From positions 478,501 to 542,500 of the forward strand of contig NZ_PDIY01000001.1 of assembly GCF_002563655.1 (NCBI RefSeq): a stretch of DNA of 64,000 bases. Direction: 5' to 3'. Shown in pieces: positions 37,084 to 48,897 of this stretch. The DNA is from Bacillus sp. es.034 (lineage in GTDB: Bacteria > Bacillota > Bacilli > Bacillales > Bacillaceae_B). Under the pieces are notes generated by a model that was not told the DNA's origin, did no database searches, and saw only the letters and a list, made by a program, of their open reading frames with translations. Every line of letters begins with the position of its first letter. Position 1 is the first letter of the stretch. Both the position numbers and the translations under genes were made by a program.

Positions 37084-38235
37084 TTATTCGTAAATGTGTA
37101 AATAGGTTTCTTTACTGCCCGGTTTCTTGACGATCAGCGCTTCCGGGCCATAGGAAGAGGAGACGAGGAGTTCTACGTCCCAGCTGTCCGGGGTCTGTTT
37201 GCCGATCATATTGGTCAGATGCTGGGCGAATCCGATGGTTTCAGCTTTCCCCTGGAAGGACAGGGCCACCTCGAATTCCATTTTGGACAGCTTCTGATCT
37301 TGATAGAGCGCTTGTCCTGTCAGTCCTGTGTATACAGGAAAATACTTTTCGATGTCTGTTTTCAGTTCGTTAAAGACTTTGTAATCGTTCGGATGGTTCT
37401 CCTGGGCTTCCGGAGAAGGGAATAAATAATAATCTTCATTGATCCCCTTCCAGTCCTGAATGCCGTTTTGGTCCGGTTCCACGGTTGTGTAGGCAAAGAA
37501 GTGACCAGGGACGACCTGATCTTTCGGAGCCTGCTTATAAAGGGAGATCATAATCGGAACGTTTTGGAGTTCTTTTTTCTGACGAAGGCGATTGAGTACT
37601 TCACCCGCGATTTTCGCTCCCTGCTCTTTCAATACTTCATTGGAAATATTCTTCACTGTTCTTGTCCCATTTGACATATTGGTCTCATATTGAACAGAAT
37701 TCAGTGACAGGGCGATGGACACTCCACCAAGACGTACCTTATTATCTTCTTTTTTCATTAAGTAATTATGTTCGACGACATGGGCCAAATAGATGGGGGC
37801 ATTCTCCCCTTTCGCCTGCACGGGGTTAAGCCCCACATTATCAGACTCCTTCAGACCCTTTTCCTTCAGCTGTTCACTTGTGTACTTCCTTTGCAGCCAG
37901 CTATCAACCGTTTTCTTGGTCAGGAACTGACCCTCTTTAAAGAAATATTCATCCGTCGAAAACCGATTCTGAGCAACCCTTAATAAGCCCGTCTCGATTT
38001 CATTGATATCATATCTGGAACCAAGATCATTCACGACGACGCCCCGGGTATTACTCGTTTCGTACGGAAGCATCGTCTTGTAGTATTCTTTCGAAATTTG
38101 GAAGCTTGGTATGATGGCCTTCTTGGCTTCGCTATCCTGATTTTCCTGAACGACCTGATCCTGTTTCTCAAATGTCGGCGCACAGCCTCCCAGTAACACT
38201 AATGCGGAGAGAGCGACCGAAATCCCTTTTTTCAT
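37084..38235 (-). CDS. camS: CamS family sex-pheromone-type lipoprotein
   Basis: 383 residues, with a lipoprotein signal peptide ending in the lipobox LLGGC, so it is anchored by Cys18 on the outer face of the membrane. It is the homologue of B. subtilis YerH. In enterococci and staphylococci the CamS signal peptide is processed into a peptide pheromone; the mature protein's role is unclear. The body includes ETSNTRGVVVNDLGSRYDIN and LGGVSIALSLNSVQYE, typical of the family. It follows ligA in the conserved pcrB-pcrA-ligA-camS order. Confidence 0.92.
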   Translation of the reverse strand: MKKGISVALSALVLLGGCAPTFEKQDQVVQENQDSEAKKAIIPSFQISKEYYKTMLPYETSNTRGVVVNDLGSRYDINEIETGLLRVAQNRFSTDEYFFKEGQFLTKKTVDSWLQRKYTSEQLKEKGLKESDNVGLNPVQAKGENAPIYLAHVVEHNYLMKKEDNKVRLGGVSIALSLNSVQYETNMSNGTRTVKNISNEVLKEQGAKIAGEVLNRLRQKKELQNVPIMISLYKQAPKDQVVPGHFFAYTTVEPDQNGIQDWKGINEDYYLFPSPEAQENHPNDYKVFNELKTDIEKYFPVYTGLTGQALYQDQKLSKMEFEVALSFQGKAETIGFAQHLTNMIGKQTPDSWDVELLVSSSYGPEALIVKKPGSKETYLHIYE

Positions 38236-38250
38236 TCCTCGTTACACCTC

Positions 38251-40308
<2,058 letters not shown>

Positions 40309-40317
40309 TCAGACATG

Positions 40318-42543
40318 TTATGCTTTTTCAATTGGAGCAAATTTGGCCAGGAGACGCTTGATTCCCATCGGACTCGGGAAAGCAATATCGAGCTCGACAC
40401 TGTCTCCTGATCCCTTCACACTGACAACCGTTCCTGTCCCCCACTTCTTATGCTGAGCCTTATCGCCAACCTGCCACGCGACGGATTCTCCACCCGTCGT
40501 GGTTTGGACCGGGCGAGCAACGGGCTTTCTGGGAGCGGGGCGGGAAGGTGACTTCGCCGTTGATTTACCGAAAGGAGTGAAGGCAGTTTTCTTCTCTGCC
40601 ATCACATCATCCAACAAGTCTGCAGGAATTTCATTGATGAAACGGGAAACCGGGTTCATCTTCGTCTGTCCGAAGAGCGTCCTCATCTGGGCATTGGTCA
40701 GGAACAGCTGTTCCTCGGCACGGGTGATCCCCACGTATGCCAGACGGCGTTCTTCTTCCATTTCATCCTCTTCCATAAGGGAACGGCTGTGAGGGAAGAC
40801 CCCTTCTTCCATCCCCATTAGGAATACGACAGGAAATTCAAGACCTTTGGCTGCGTGCAGGGTCATCAGGATCACGGAATCTTTCGGCTGATCGTCCTCA
40901 TCAAGCTTATCGATGTCGGCGACTAATGCAAGGTCCGTTAAAAATGCCACAAGACTCTTATCATCATTGGATTGTTCAAAGCTTTTCGTTACAGACAGGA
41001 ACTCGTCCAAGTTCTCGAGCCTTGATTGAGACTCAATGGACTTTTCTGCTTTCAGCATATCGGTGTAGCCTGATTTTTCAAGAATCTCTTCTACGAGTTC
41101 GGTTACAGACAGATACTCCTGCATACTTGTGTAGCCTTTCACCATTTCCATGAATTCAATCACGGCTTTGGTTATCTTCGGGCTGAGTCCGATGAAGTCG
41201 GCTTCTGCGAGAGCCCTGAACATGGATATATCATGATCCTGTGCATAACGGGCAATCTTATCGATCGACGTTGCCCCTACTCCCCTTTTCGGAACGTTAA
41301 TGACACGCTGAAGGCTGATATCATCATCCGGATTCGAAATGAGCCTGAGGTACGCTAAGATATCCTTGATCTCCTTACGATCGTAGAACTTGATGCCGCC
41401 GACGATGGAGTATTCGATATTTGATTTTAAAAGTACTTCCTCCATGACACGGGACTGTGCGTTCGTACGGTAAAGGATGGCAAAATCAGAATACTTCTTC
41501 TTCCCAGTTTCAATCAATTCCTTGATTTTCCCTGTGACGAATTGAGCTTCGGTCTGCTCGGTATCCGCCCTGAAGTAGGAGATCTTTTCACCGTCATGAT
41601 TTTCTGTCCAGAGATTCTTCGGTTTACGGTTTGAATTCTTCTGGATGACTTCATTCGCCGCCTGTAGGATCCGTTTCGTTGAACGATAGTTCTGTTCCAA
41701 GAAAATGACGGTCGCCCTCGGATAATCCTTTTCGAAAGAAAGGATATTGGCAATGTCCGCGCCGCGCCAGCGATAGATCGACTGATCTGAATCCCCGACG
41801 ACACATAAGTTTTGAAAACGGGAAGCGAGCAGTTTTACAAGCATATACTGCGCCCTGTTCGTATCCTGATACTCATCTACGTGGATGTATTGGAATTTCC
41901 GCTGATAATATTCCAATACTTCCGGTACACGCTGGAATAATTGGATCGTCGTCATGATCAGATCATCAAAATCAAGAGCCTGATTCTTGCGTAAACGCTT
42001 CTGATACTCTGTATACACATCAGAGACCACCTGATCATAATACCCGCCTATTTGCTTCGATAACTCTTCAGGAGTGGTCAGTTCATTTTTTGCAGAGCTG
42101 ATGGATCCGAGAAGCGAACGGGGATCAAATTTCTTCGGGTCGATATTTTTTTCTTTTAAAATCGCTTTGATCACCGACTGCTGATCGGTAGAGTCAAGAA
42201 TCGTGAAATTACGGTTCATCCCGATGCGGTCAATATCACGACGCAGGATTCGCACACACATACTGTGAAAGGTTGAGATCCAGATGTTCTCAGATGCCCC
42301 GCCCAGGATGTTTTCAATACGATCCCTCATCTCCCTCGCCGCTTTATTGGTAAAGGTAATCGCTAAAATATTGTAAGGATTGACGCCTTTTTCCACCATC
42401 AGATACGCAATCCGATGCGTGAGTACCCTTGTCTTCCCGGAGCCTGCCCCTGCCATGATCAGTAACGGACCTTCCGTCGCCTTCACAGCTTCTGCCTGCT
42501 CGGGATTCATTCCATTCAACAATCGATCAGTCAAAAATTGCAT
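40318..42543 (-). CDS. pcrA: ATP-dependent DNA helicase PcrA
   Basis: 741 residues, an SF1A (UvrD-type) helicase. Motifs: Walker [12 protein letters not shown] (Lys37), [45 protein letters not shown] and [13 protein letters not shown]. The C-terminal tail contains a Tudor-like domain, [18 protein letters not shown], which in B. subtilis contacts RNA polymerase. It unwinds DNA 3' to 5', displaces RecA and helps plasmid replication. Its neighbours pcrB and ligA match the B. subtilis arrangement. Confidence 0.97.
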   Translation of the reverse strand: MQFLTDRLLNGMNPEQAEAVKATEGPLLIMAGAGSGKTRVLTHRIAYLMVEKGVNPYNILAITFTNKAAREMRDRIENILGGASENIWISTFHSMCVRILRRDIDRIGMNRNFTILDSTDQQSVIKAILKEKNIDPKKFDPRSLLGSISSAKNELTTPEELSKQIGGYYDQVVSDVYTEYQKRLRKNQALDFDDLIMTTIQLFQRVPEVLEYYQRKFQYIHVDEYQDTNRAQYMLVKLLASRFQNLCVVGDSDQSIYRWRGADIANILSFEKDYPRATVIFLEQNYRSTKRILQAANEVIQKNSNRKPKNLWTENHDGEKISYFRADTEQTEAQFVTGKIKELIETGKKKYSDFAILYRTNAQSRVMEEVLLKSNIEYSIVGGIKFYDRKEIKDILAYLRLISNPDDDISLQRVINVPKRGVGATSIDKIARYAQDHDISMFRALAEADFIGLSPKITKAVIEFMEMVKGYTSMQEYLSVTELVEEILEKSGYTDMLKAEKSIESQSRLENLDEFLSVTKSFEQSNDDKSLVAFLTDLALVADIDKLDEDDQPKDSVILMTLHAAKGLEFPVVFLMGMEEGVFPHSRSLMEEDEMEEERRLAYVGITRAEEQLFLTNAQMRTLFGQTKMNPVSRFINEIPADLLDDVMAEKKTAFTPFGKSTAKSPSRPAPRKPVARPVQTTTGGESVAWQVGDKAQHKKWGTGTVVSVKGSGDSVELDIAFPSPMGIKRLLAKFAPIEKA

Positions 42544-42628
42544 AATCTAAACACCACCATAACGAACGTATGTTCTATATTTGTATTTCTATTATATATC
42601 AATCAGGGAAGGACCTCCAGTTCGATCC

Positions 42629-43315
42629 TTATCCTTTCACTGCTTTTACTGTTTTTAAAGCTTCTTTCAGATTGTCATAGACAGCATTTCCAACAACGAC
42701 AACATCTGAGACAGCAGCCATTTCCTTCGCCTGCTCCCGGGTTTTAATTCCCCCGCCATAGAATAAGGTCGTGTTTTCCAGTGAATCCCTTACCTCTTTT
42801 ACCGTTTCAACATCTCCGTATGTACCACTGTACTCCAGATAAAAGATCGGCAGGTTGAACATTCTTTCTGCCATCATGGCATACGCTGCAGCGTCTTCAC
42901 TTGAAATGTCTGTGTTCGCTTCCGTTACCTTCGCCGCCTTGCAGTCACGATTCAATATACAATATCCTTCTACAAGGATTTCGTCCCAATTCATGATTTC
43001 TCCATATTCCTTCACAGCCTGGTGATGCAGTCCCGTCACCCAGTTCAAGTTCTGACTGTTCATCACCATCGGAATGAAATACAAATCGAAGCCTGGAGTA
43101 ATCGACTCCAAATTTGATACCTCCAGAATACAAGGAACCGTATACCGTCTCACTCGTGCCATCAAATCAAGAACCTTTTCAAGGGTTACACCGTCCGTTC
43201 CCCCTACGATGATCGCGTCTGTTCCTGATTCACATACCGCTTCTAAATCTTCATCATCTATTGTTTTATTCGGATCTAGTTTAAACACATGGCTCCACTT
43301 TTGGACATCATACAT
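42629..43315 (-). CDS. pcrB: Heptaprenylglyceryl phosphate synthase PcrB
   Basis: 228 residues from the ATG at 43315 ([20 protein letters not shown]), which follows GGAGGAACAGAGC; an ATG five codons upstream lies within that region. A TIM-barrel enzyme that transfers a heptaprenyl chain to sn-glycerol-1-phosphate, an archaeal-type ether lipid step found in Bacillales. Visible motifs: [12 protein letters not shown], the YLEYSGTYG substrate site, and LFYGGGIKT with the phosphate-binding GNAVYDN. It begins the pcrB-pcrA-ligA-camS group. Confidence 0.95.
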   Translation of the reverse strand: MYDVQKWSHVFKLDPNKTIDDEDLEAVCESGTDAIIVGGTDGVTLEKVLDLMARVRRYTVPCILEVSNLESITPGFDLYFIPMVMNSQNLNWVTGLHHQAVKEYGEIMNWDEILVEGYCILNRDCKAAKVTEANTDISSEDAAAYAMMAERMFNLPIFYLEYSGTYGDVETVKEVRDSLENTTLFYGGGIKTREQAKEMAAVSDVVVVGNAVYDNLKEALKTVKAVKG

Positions 43316-43415
43316 GCTCTGTTCCTCCATTCATACATCCATCTCACGTATTATATCATTTGTATGAAACTGTCGCATTACTAGTCTGATGTTAAGAATT
43401 ACTATTCAACAAAAA

Positions 43416-43448
43416 CAAAGACCGCTCGTCATAGACAGCGGCCCTTTT
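43416..43448 (-). terminator. Probable terminator after yerC
   Basis: CCGCT/AGCGG hairpin at 43422-43441 with an inner GTC/GAC stem and a T-rich tail on the minus strand. Confidence 0.65.
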
Positions 43449-43449
43449 C

Positions 43450-43749
43450 TTATTTTTCTTCCTCATGTACACGATCCAACACCAATTGATAAGCATCATT
43501 TCCGTAGTTCAAGCAGCGCTTCACACGGGAAATCGTTGCCGTACTTGCACCTGTTTCGGTTTCAATCTTATGATAGGTCTTCCCGTCCTGAAGCATACGT
43601 GCGACTTCAAGGCGCTGGGCAAGTGATTGAATTTCGTTGATCGTACACAGATCATCAAAGAAACGATAACATTCTTCAAGATTTTGCAGGGAAAGAACAG
43701 CGTTGAATAACTGATCCAGCTCCTTGCCTCGTAGTTTATTTATTTGCAT
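43450..43749 (-). CDS. yerC: YerC/YecD family TrpR-related protein
   Basis: 99 residues, homologue of B. subtilis YerC, related to the Trp repressor superfamily. The helix-turn-helix is in LAQRLEVARMLQDGKTYHKI followed by GASTATISRVKRCLNYG. The ligand is unknown. In B. subtilis and Listeria the family has been linked to control of purine or histidine genes, but I cannot assign a target here. It is between yerB and pcrB with the same strand and order as in B. subtilis. Confidence 0.9.
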   Translation of the reverse strand: MQINKLRGKELDQLFNAVLSLQNLEECYRFFDDLCTINEIQSLAQRLEVARMLQDGKTYHKIETETGASTATISRVKRCLNYGNDAYQLVLDRVHEEEK

Positions 43750-43770
43750 TAAAAAGACTCCTTTTTCCTT

Positions 43771-44808
43771 CTATTCTTGATAGGATACCGAACCCGTCAA
43801 TCCAGGAGAGCTTGGAATGACGTTGATCCACGTCGAGCCCTTTCGCAGGCTAACAGGTTTATTCTTTTCATAAGGAAGGATCCGGCCATTCACATTCTTC
43901 CATTGAAGCTTCCGGAGCTTTCCTTCCTGTATCAAGTAAGCATTTCCACCCGATTTGAGGTCAATATCCCGGCGTCCTGCGTCATCGACGATCTTATGGG
44001 GAGCTTCCACGATGAAAAGATTTTCGATCAGGACGGGATCTTTCGACTTATAGTCGATGGTCTGCTCCCCATTTGAAAAGCGCTCGTATCTGCCTTCTTT
44101 TTCGTTAAAATCATATACAGCATTAAACAGGGGATTATGATTATATGAAATCATCACGGAATTGGCGGCTTCCCCATTAACCTTCCCTTTATCACTAAAA
44201 TTCAGTGCATCAGGCGGCCGCTCCATATCAAATCCGTTCTTTTCCGCTCCCTCTTTGATATGTTCATATGTGATATAGGAATTATGAGGGGCTTTCCGGA
44301 AGCTTGCACGCTTGAATAGCGTCCCGTCATATTGGATTCCGTTAAGGTCATCGATAAAACCATTGGTCAGCATTTCTTTCGCCTCAGGGCTGTATCCGTG
44401 AGCGACATACAAGCTATCATACCCTTTTGCAAGCTCTATATAGTAATCTCTTGCACTTCGGACCGGGCCGATCTCTTTCGGCATCCTGCTTTGGAAAATG
44501 GCTAAGAAACGGGTGATATCACCCTCGGCCAACACTTCATACACAATATCCGCTTCCGACAGTCCGGATTGGGGTCTTGCCTTCGGATGGTTATTCACCA
44601 TCACGGCGATCGCCCGGTTCATGGATTCTTCCTTTTCAGCCACCCCCGTTAAAGGAAACTGATTCATTTCTTCTGTATCTACGCCTGTCTCTTCTTTCAC
44701 CACTGGAGTTGCGGCTTCTTTATCAGATTCTTTCTTTATCTCTTTATCTGAACTACATGCGACAAGTGCGAACGAGCTTAACGCAATAATCAAAGCTCTT
44801 TTCAGCAT
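43771..44808 (-). CDS. yerB: YerB family lipoprotein (DUF3048)
   Basis: 345 residues, with a lipoprotein signal peptide and lipobox LVACS (Cys18), so it sits on the outer face of the cell membrane. Two DUF3048 domains follow a flexible acidic linker: AIAVMVNNHPKARPQSGLSE with ADIVYEVLAEGDITRFLAIF, and PVRSARDYYIELAKGYDSLY. The function is not established. The C-terminal half ends GSTWINVIPSSPGLTGSVSY. It lies between yerA and yerC. Confidence 0.9.
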   Translation of the reverse strand: MLKRALIIALSSFALVACSSDKEIKKESDKEAATPVVKEETGVDTEEMNQFPLTGVAEKEESMNRAIAVMVNNHPKARPQSGLSEADIVYEVLAEGDITRFLAIFQSRMPKEIGPVRSARDYYIELAKGYDSLYVAHGYSPEAKEMLTNGFIDDLNGIQYDGTLFKRASFRKAPHNSYITYEHIKEGAEKNGFDMERPPDALNFSDKGKVNGEAANSVMISYNHNPLFNAVYDFNEKEGRYERFSNGEQTIDYKSKDPVLIENLFIVEAPHKIVDDAGRRDIDLKSGGNAYLIQEGKLRKLQWKNVNGRILPYEKNKPVSLRKGSTWINVIPSSPGLTGSVSYQE

Positions 44809-44838
44809 GTTTTTGACACCCCTATTTACTTTACTATT

Positions 44839-46578
44839 TTAACGCATTATTGTTGGAAAGAGTACCGTTTTCTTCATTACATCATAGATTCCCTTTTGTG
44901 TCATCCTTATATAAGGCAGATGAGTGGACTGAAGGAACAGCAATGTATAAATCGGATCCGAGAAGCGGTAGCCCCTCTCTTTTAACAAGCCTTTGAGTGT
45001 TTTTTCTTCCTCAATCAGCTCAGGCATATCCTTCTCTGATAGCAGTCCGCTTAATGGCAGTGGAATCTCGTGCAGGATTTCACCGTTCTCTGCAAGGACG
45101 ATCCCACCACCGATTTCTTTCATCCTGTTGAAAGCTGCAATCATATCAGGCTTACTTTTACCAATCAGGATAATGTCCCCTGTATTGGAGTAAGACGACG
45201 CAAAGCCCATCACACCTTTAGAGAATCCTTTGATCATGGTGCTGATCCTCCACTTGCCGTTCCGGTCCAACAACATAAGGAACGATTGGTCATGATCCGA
45301 GTCAAGCAGTTCCTCTGATGGATTGATGGAAATGGAGTATGGCTTGGTGATGACATCGTTCACCATTTCGATCCCGAACGGCATGGAGAATTGGAGATCG
45401 TCATACCCCACTTCCCAATCAAGGGATAACGGGGTGAATCCGTTTGGTCCCCAATTGATTTCGGTGGGGTCTTCCATCTGTTCGCTGTTTTTACGGACCC
45501 AGATACCTTTGGAAAGCACGGAAACCGGAGTCGGATCATCCTTTGACCGGAGAAAATTAATGTTTGCGACCCTGCCTGTAGCGATCATCCCGTGCAAGTG
45601 GGTGATATTGTAATAATTGGCAACGTTGTAACTCGCCATATTATAGGCTTCGATTGGCGGTACGCCCTTGTCGATGGCCATTTTGATCATGAAATCCAGG
45701 ATACCTTGCTCATAAAATCCCGGTGTCGATCCATCTGTGGTAAAAAGAAGGGAATCGTATGAATCGATGCCTTTTTCATTTAGCCCGTCTAACAGAGCCG
45801 GTAAATCCGGTCGGATCGATGAATGACGCAGTGTAACGGTCAACCCTTGAATCAGGCGCTTGTATACATCCTCACCTGTCATGGCTTCATGGTCGCCATC
45901 AATGCCTAATAGGCGGAGCTTGGCGATCGTCTTGTCAGAAGCCCCCGGAAGATGCCCTTCCACGATTTTTCCCATCCGTTTAGTTTCCTGCATCCAGTGA
46001 AGGATCAGGTCATCTCCTTCAAGGAGCCGCGGCCATGCGGTCAGTTCCCCGCCCTGCAGCACCGAATCATGTTCGAGCCACGATTTCACTTCCCCATTTG
46101 AGAACGTAACCTCTTCATCCACCATCTCGGTTTGGGAGTCAAAACGCGTCCACCAGTACATCGTGACCGGCATTTTGCTGAACTCCCTCAATAAAGTAAA
46201 CGCTTTCTTTTTTTTCAATTGTAAAAACATCATCAGGTTATCATTGACGAATGTCGTTGTTCCGGTTTGGGATGCATACTTGGAAAAAGATTGGGGATTA
46301 TAAAGCTGAAACGGGTGTACATGCGGTTCGATATATCCTGGAACGAGGTACTGTGACCCGCAGTCCATCACTTCGCATTGCTCAAGGTTTTCCGGGAGTT
46401 GATCACCAGTATAGACAATCCTGTCCCCGTAAATCCAAATATGTCCCTGCACCCATTTCTTTAACGTCGAGTGAAGGTATGTTGCATTTTTTAAAAGAAG
46501 ACTGGGAGACAATTCTCCATTCAGTACTTGTACATGTTCTCTCAGTTGTTTGTTTTTCCATCTGTAGCGCTGTTCCAA
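44839..46578 (-). CDS. yerA: Adenine deaminase-like amidohydrolase YerA
   Basis: About 579 residues if it starts with TTG at 46578, eight bases after GAGGAG; a GTG three codons upstream overlaps that site. It belongs to the adenine deaminase branch of the metal-dependent amidohydrolases. The metal-binding PGYIEPHVHPFQLYNPQSF is at residue about 90, VEGHLPGASD near 210, and the FTTDGSTPGFYEQGILDFM region near 290. It may deaminate adenine to hypoxanthine, though activity of YerA is less clear than that of AdeC. It is the first gene of the yerABC group. Confidence 0.88.
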   Translation of the reverse strand: MEQRYRWKNKQLREHVQVLNGELSPSLLLKNATYLHSTLKKWVQGHIWIYGDRIVYTGDQLPENLEQCEVMDCGSQYLVPGYIEPHVHPFQLYNPQSFSKYASQTGTTTFVNDNLMMFLQLKKKKAFTLLREFSKMPVTMYWWTRFDSQTEMVDEEVTFSNGEVKSWLEHDSVLQGGELTAWPRLLEGDDLILHWMQETKRMGKIVEGHLPGASDKTIAKLRLLGIDGDHEAMTGEDVYKRLIQGLTVTLRHSSIRPDLPALLDGLNEKGIDSYDSLLFTTDGSTPGFYEQGILDFMIKMAIDKGVPPIEAYNMASYNVANYYNITHLHGMIATGRVANINFLRSKDDPTPVSVLSKGIWVRKNSEQMEDPTEINWGPNGFTPLSLDWEVGYDDLQFSMPFGIEMVNDVITKPYSISINPSEELLDSDHDQSFLMLLDRNGKWRISTMIKGFSKGVMGFASSYSNTGDIILIGKSKPDMIAAFNRMKEIGGGIVLAENGEILHEIPLPLSGLLSEKDMPELIEEEKTLKGLLKERGYRFSDPIYTLLFLQSTHLPYIRMTQKGIYDVMKKTVLFPTIMR

Positions 46579-46703
46579 TGTGAACACTCCTCTAGTGGAA
46601 TGGTATTAGTTTAAGTTTCAATTTATGTTAACATATTTTACTATTTAACGCATTAAAGGTTTACAACAATTATGTGAATTTTCGATTAAGGAGGAATTTA
46701 CAA

Positions 46704-47141
46704 ATGAAAGTATCATCAAACATCGGGATCATCAATGCCCTGATCCGCATCACCGTTGGATTTACCATTTTAGCGTGGAGTACATCAAAGCTTGCAAGAC
46801 GTCCATGGAGAGACTCCTATCTTGTCATGGCGGTCATCGGCGCCATGAAAGTCGGAGAAGGGATCCTGCGTTATTGTCCTGTCACTGCCCTGTTTGAAAA
46901 AGCTGGAGATGGAGAAGGCAAGAACGGCGGCTTTGGAGGATTTAAAGCAAAGGATATGATGAACTTCAAAGACATGCTGAAATCCGACAAGTCCAGTCAC
47001 AGTGAGCACCAACAAACAACCGAACACCACCAAGACCCGACGAACACCAAAAAAGAAGCCAACTTCAACCCAGAAGAACTCACCAACCAGGAAGTCCAGG
47101 AAGCATTGACGGGTTCTAAAGGGATGGACCTACAATCCTAG
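46704..47141 (+). CDS. DUF2892 / YgaP-type membrane protein
   Basis: 145 residues from the ATG at 46704 with TAAGGAGGAATTTACAA before it. The first 70 residues match DUF2892 (MKVSSNIGIINALIRITVGF, then PVTALF), with two short membrane segments. A polar tail follows, rich in His, Gln and Lys, with a SEHQQTTEHHQD stretch. The function is unknown. It is read divergently from yerA and lies upstream of a terminator that contains a copy of the dispersed repeat. Confidence 0.82.
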   Translation: MKVSSNIGIINALIRITVGFTILAWSTSKLARRPWRDSYLVMAVIGAMKVGEGILRYCPVTALFEKAGDGEGKNGGFGGFKAKDMMNFKDMLKSDKSSHSEHQQTTEHHQDPTNTKKEANFNPEELTNQEVQEALTGSKGMDLQS

Positions 47142-47218
47142 GGACTTTAAAGAAGCTTCGTCCTGATAAATCCCGTAACAACGGGGATCCTGTTGATCGG
47201 TTCCCTTCAAAATGGCAG

Positions 47219-47268
47219 GATTGCCGAGGTCCGTCCCTCTTTATAGGACATCCCTCGGCAATTTTTTT
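47219..47268 (+). terminator. Terminator containing a dispersed-repeat copy
   Basis: ATTGCCGAG pairs with CTCGGCAAT, with GTCC/GGAC inside, followed by seven T on the plus strand. The GAGGTCCGTCCCTC motif at 47226-47239 forms part of the left arm and loop. Confidence 0.88.
47226..47239 (+). repeat. Dispersed GGTCCGTCCCTC repeat, copy 9
   Basis: The motif is embedded in the terminator hairpin downstream of the DUF2892 gene. Confidence 0.85.
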
Positions 47269-47298
47269 ATCTATCTATTAGTAAAGGAGTTGTTTGTA

Positions 47299-47412
47299 TT
47301 GTTCTGGGAATATTTAACCGATATGTCGTATGTTCTGTTTTCGTTGATCGGCGGCATCGTCGCCATTGCCTATGTGTATGTTCGTAAATCTAGGAAGAGA
47401 CGTGTTCGATAG
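47299..47412 (+). CDS. Small single-span membrane protein
   Basis: 37 residues if it starts with TTG at 47299, nine bases after AAAGGAG. It reads MFWEYLTDMSYVLFSLIGGI and then VAIAYVYVRKSRKRRVR, one hydrophobic span with a strongly basic end facing the cytoplasm. It converges with purD and overlaps its 3' end by 23 bases. I do not recognise the family. The ribosome site and clean membrane topology support it. Confidence 0.6.
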   Translation: MFWEYLTDMSYVLFSLIGGIVAIAYVYVRKSRKRRVR

Positions 47413-48664
47413 CTTTCTGACCGATATCTCTTCTATAGAACAAGCCTTTGCACTCTGCTTTAGCTAATTCTTCATAAACGGCGGTTTGCGCTTTTTCTAC
47501 AGTGGGAGCAGTTGAAGCGACCAGTAGCACTCTTCCGCCATTTGAAACAAGGGTATGATGGTCATTGAATTCGGTTCCTGCATGATACACCAGCGTTTTA
47601 TCGTCCATGGACTTTTCAAGCTCAGGCAGTGGGATCCCTTTCTCATAGGCACCTGGATACCCTTCTGCTGCCAGCACCACCCCAAGGACCGCGTCATCTG
47701 ACCATTCCAAATCCACAGGCTTCCCTTCGATGATGTTCTTCACGACGAGACCGAAATCAGAAGCCAGACGCGGAAGTACTACCTGCGTTTCAGGATCTCC
47801 AAATCGTGCGTTGAATTCGATCACTTTCGGGCCCTCGCTTGTCAACATGAGCCCGGCATATAAAATTCCGGTAAAGGAACGATCCTCTTTCACCATCGCT
47901 TGAGCAGTCGGGTGGAGGACCGTGGAAATCGCTTCCTGCACCACCTCTTCCGAAATATGCGGAACCGGGGAATACGCACCCATACCGCCTGTATTCGGGC
48001 CTTGATCACCGTCATAGGTACGCTTATGATCCTGTGCGATCACCATCGGATATACCGACTCACCACTTACAAAAGCCATGAGTGAAAATTCTTCTCCAAA
48101 CAAGCATTCTTCCACCACCACTTTCGAGGAGGCTTCCCCGAACTTCTCATCCAGAAGCATTTCTTCCAATGCACTGATGGCCTCTTCCTCTGTTTCCGCA
48201 ACGACAACACCCTTACCTGCCGCAAGTCCATCTGCTTTCACGACAATCGGGGCACCGGCTTCCTTCACATATTCAATCGCTTTCTCCACGCTTGTGAACA
48301 CTTCATACGCTGCCGTTGGGATATTGTACTTTTTCATTAATTCTTTCGAGAACGATTTGCTTCCTTCGATGATGGCCGCTTCTTTCGTCGGGCCGAAAAT
48401 ATGCAGGCCTTCTTCCTGGAAGCGGTTGACGATTCCATCAAGTAACGGATTCTCAGGGCCAACAAACGTATACGCTATGTCCTCTTTCTTGGCAAAATCA
48501 ATCAGTTCACTCACGTCGGATTCAGTGTACGGGAGGTTTGTTGCAACGCTCTCAATCCCTGCATTACCGGGCGCACAGAACACTTCTGTCACACTTTCAC
48601 TTTCCGCTAATTTCTTGCATATGGCATGCTCGCGGCCACCACGTCCGATGACTAATACTTTCAT
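47390..48664 (-). CDS. purD: Phosphoribosylamine-glycine ligase
   Basis: 424 residues from the ATG at 48664 (MKVLVIGRGGREHAICKKLA), with AAAGGGGGCTTTTTCAAG upstream; the longer frame runs through a repeat copy. An ATP-grasp enzyme joining phosphoribosylamine and glycine to give GAR. Motifs: GRGGREHA, VVKADGLAAGKGVVVA, and FNARFGDPETQVVLPRL. Last gene of the purine operon. A hairpin and a repeat copy lie between purH and purD. Confidence 0.96.
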   Translation of the reverse strand: MKVLVIGRGGREHAICKKLAESESVTEVFCAPGNAGIESVATNLPYTESDVSELIDFAKKEDIAYTFVGPENPLLDGIVNRFQEEGLHIFGPTKEAAIIEGSKSFSKELMKKYNIPTAAYEVFTSVEKAIEYVKEAGAPIVVKADGLAAGKGVVVAETEEEAISALEEMLLDEKFGEASSKVVVEECLFGEEFSLMAFVSGESVYPMVIAQDHKRTYDGDQGPNTGGMGAYSPVPHISEEVVQEAISTVLHPTAQAMVKEDRSFTGILYAGLMLTSEGPKVIEFNARFGDPETQVVLPRLASDFGLVVKNIIEGKPVDLEWSDDAVLGVVLAAEGYPGAYEKGIPLPELEKSMDDKTLVYHAGTEFNDHHTLVSNGGRVLLVASTAPTVEKAQTAVYEELAKAECKGLFYRRDIGQKAIEHVSS

Positions 48665-48688
48665 CTTGAAAAAGCCCCCTTTAAAGAA

Positions 48689-48720
48689 AACCTCTCCTGT
48701 CGTGCAGATAAGGAGAGGTT
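48689..48720 (-). other. Intercistronic hairpin between purH and purD
   Basis: AACCTCTCCT at 48689-48698 pairs perfectly with 48711-48720. On the minus strand it is followed by TTCTTTAAAG just ahead of the purD ribosome site. It could act as a weak terminator or an RNA processing or stability element. Confidence 0.6.
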
Positions 48721-48774
48721 TATATGTGAAATGGATGTATTGAAAAGGATTCACACTGGACAAGAAATGGTATG

Positions 48775-48788
48775 AAGGTCCGTCCCTC
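48775..48788 (+). repeat. Dispersed GGTCCGTCCCTC repeat, copy 10
   Basis: AAGGTCCGTCCCTC in the purH-purD spacer, about 110 bases upstream of purD. Confidence 0.88.
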
Positions 48789-48880
48789 AATTCTCTTCCC
48801 CTGAACCAGTTAAGAATCTTGAAAGTCCTTTAATCATAAGGTTTGTACAGTTTCTATCATAGCAGTATCGATCAAAACCC

Positions 48881-48894
48881 GAGGTCCGTCCCTC
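48881..48894 (+). repeat. Dispersed GGTCCGTCCCTC repeat, copy 11
   Basis: GAGGTCCGTCCCTC only three bases downstream of the purH stop codon, in the purH-purD spacer. Confidence 0.88.
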
Positions 48895-48897
48895 CTA

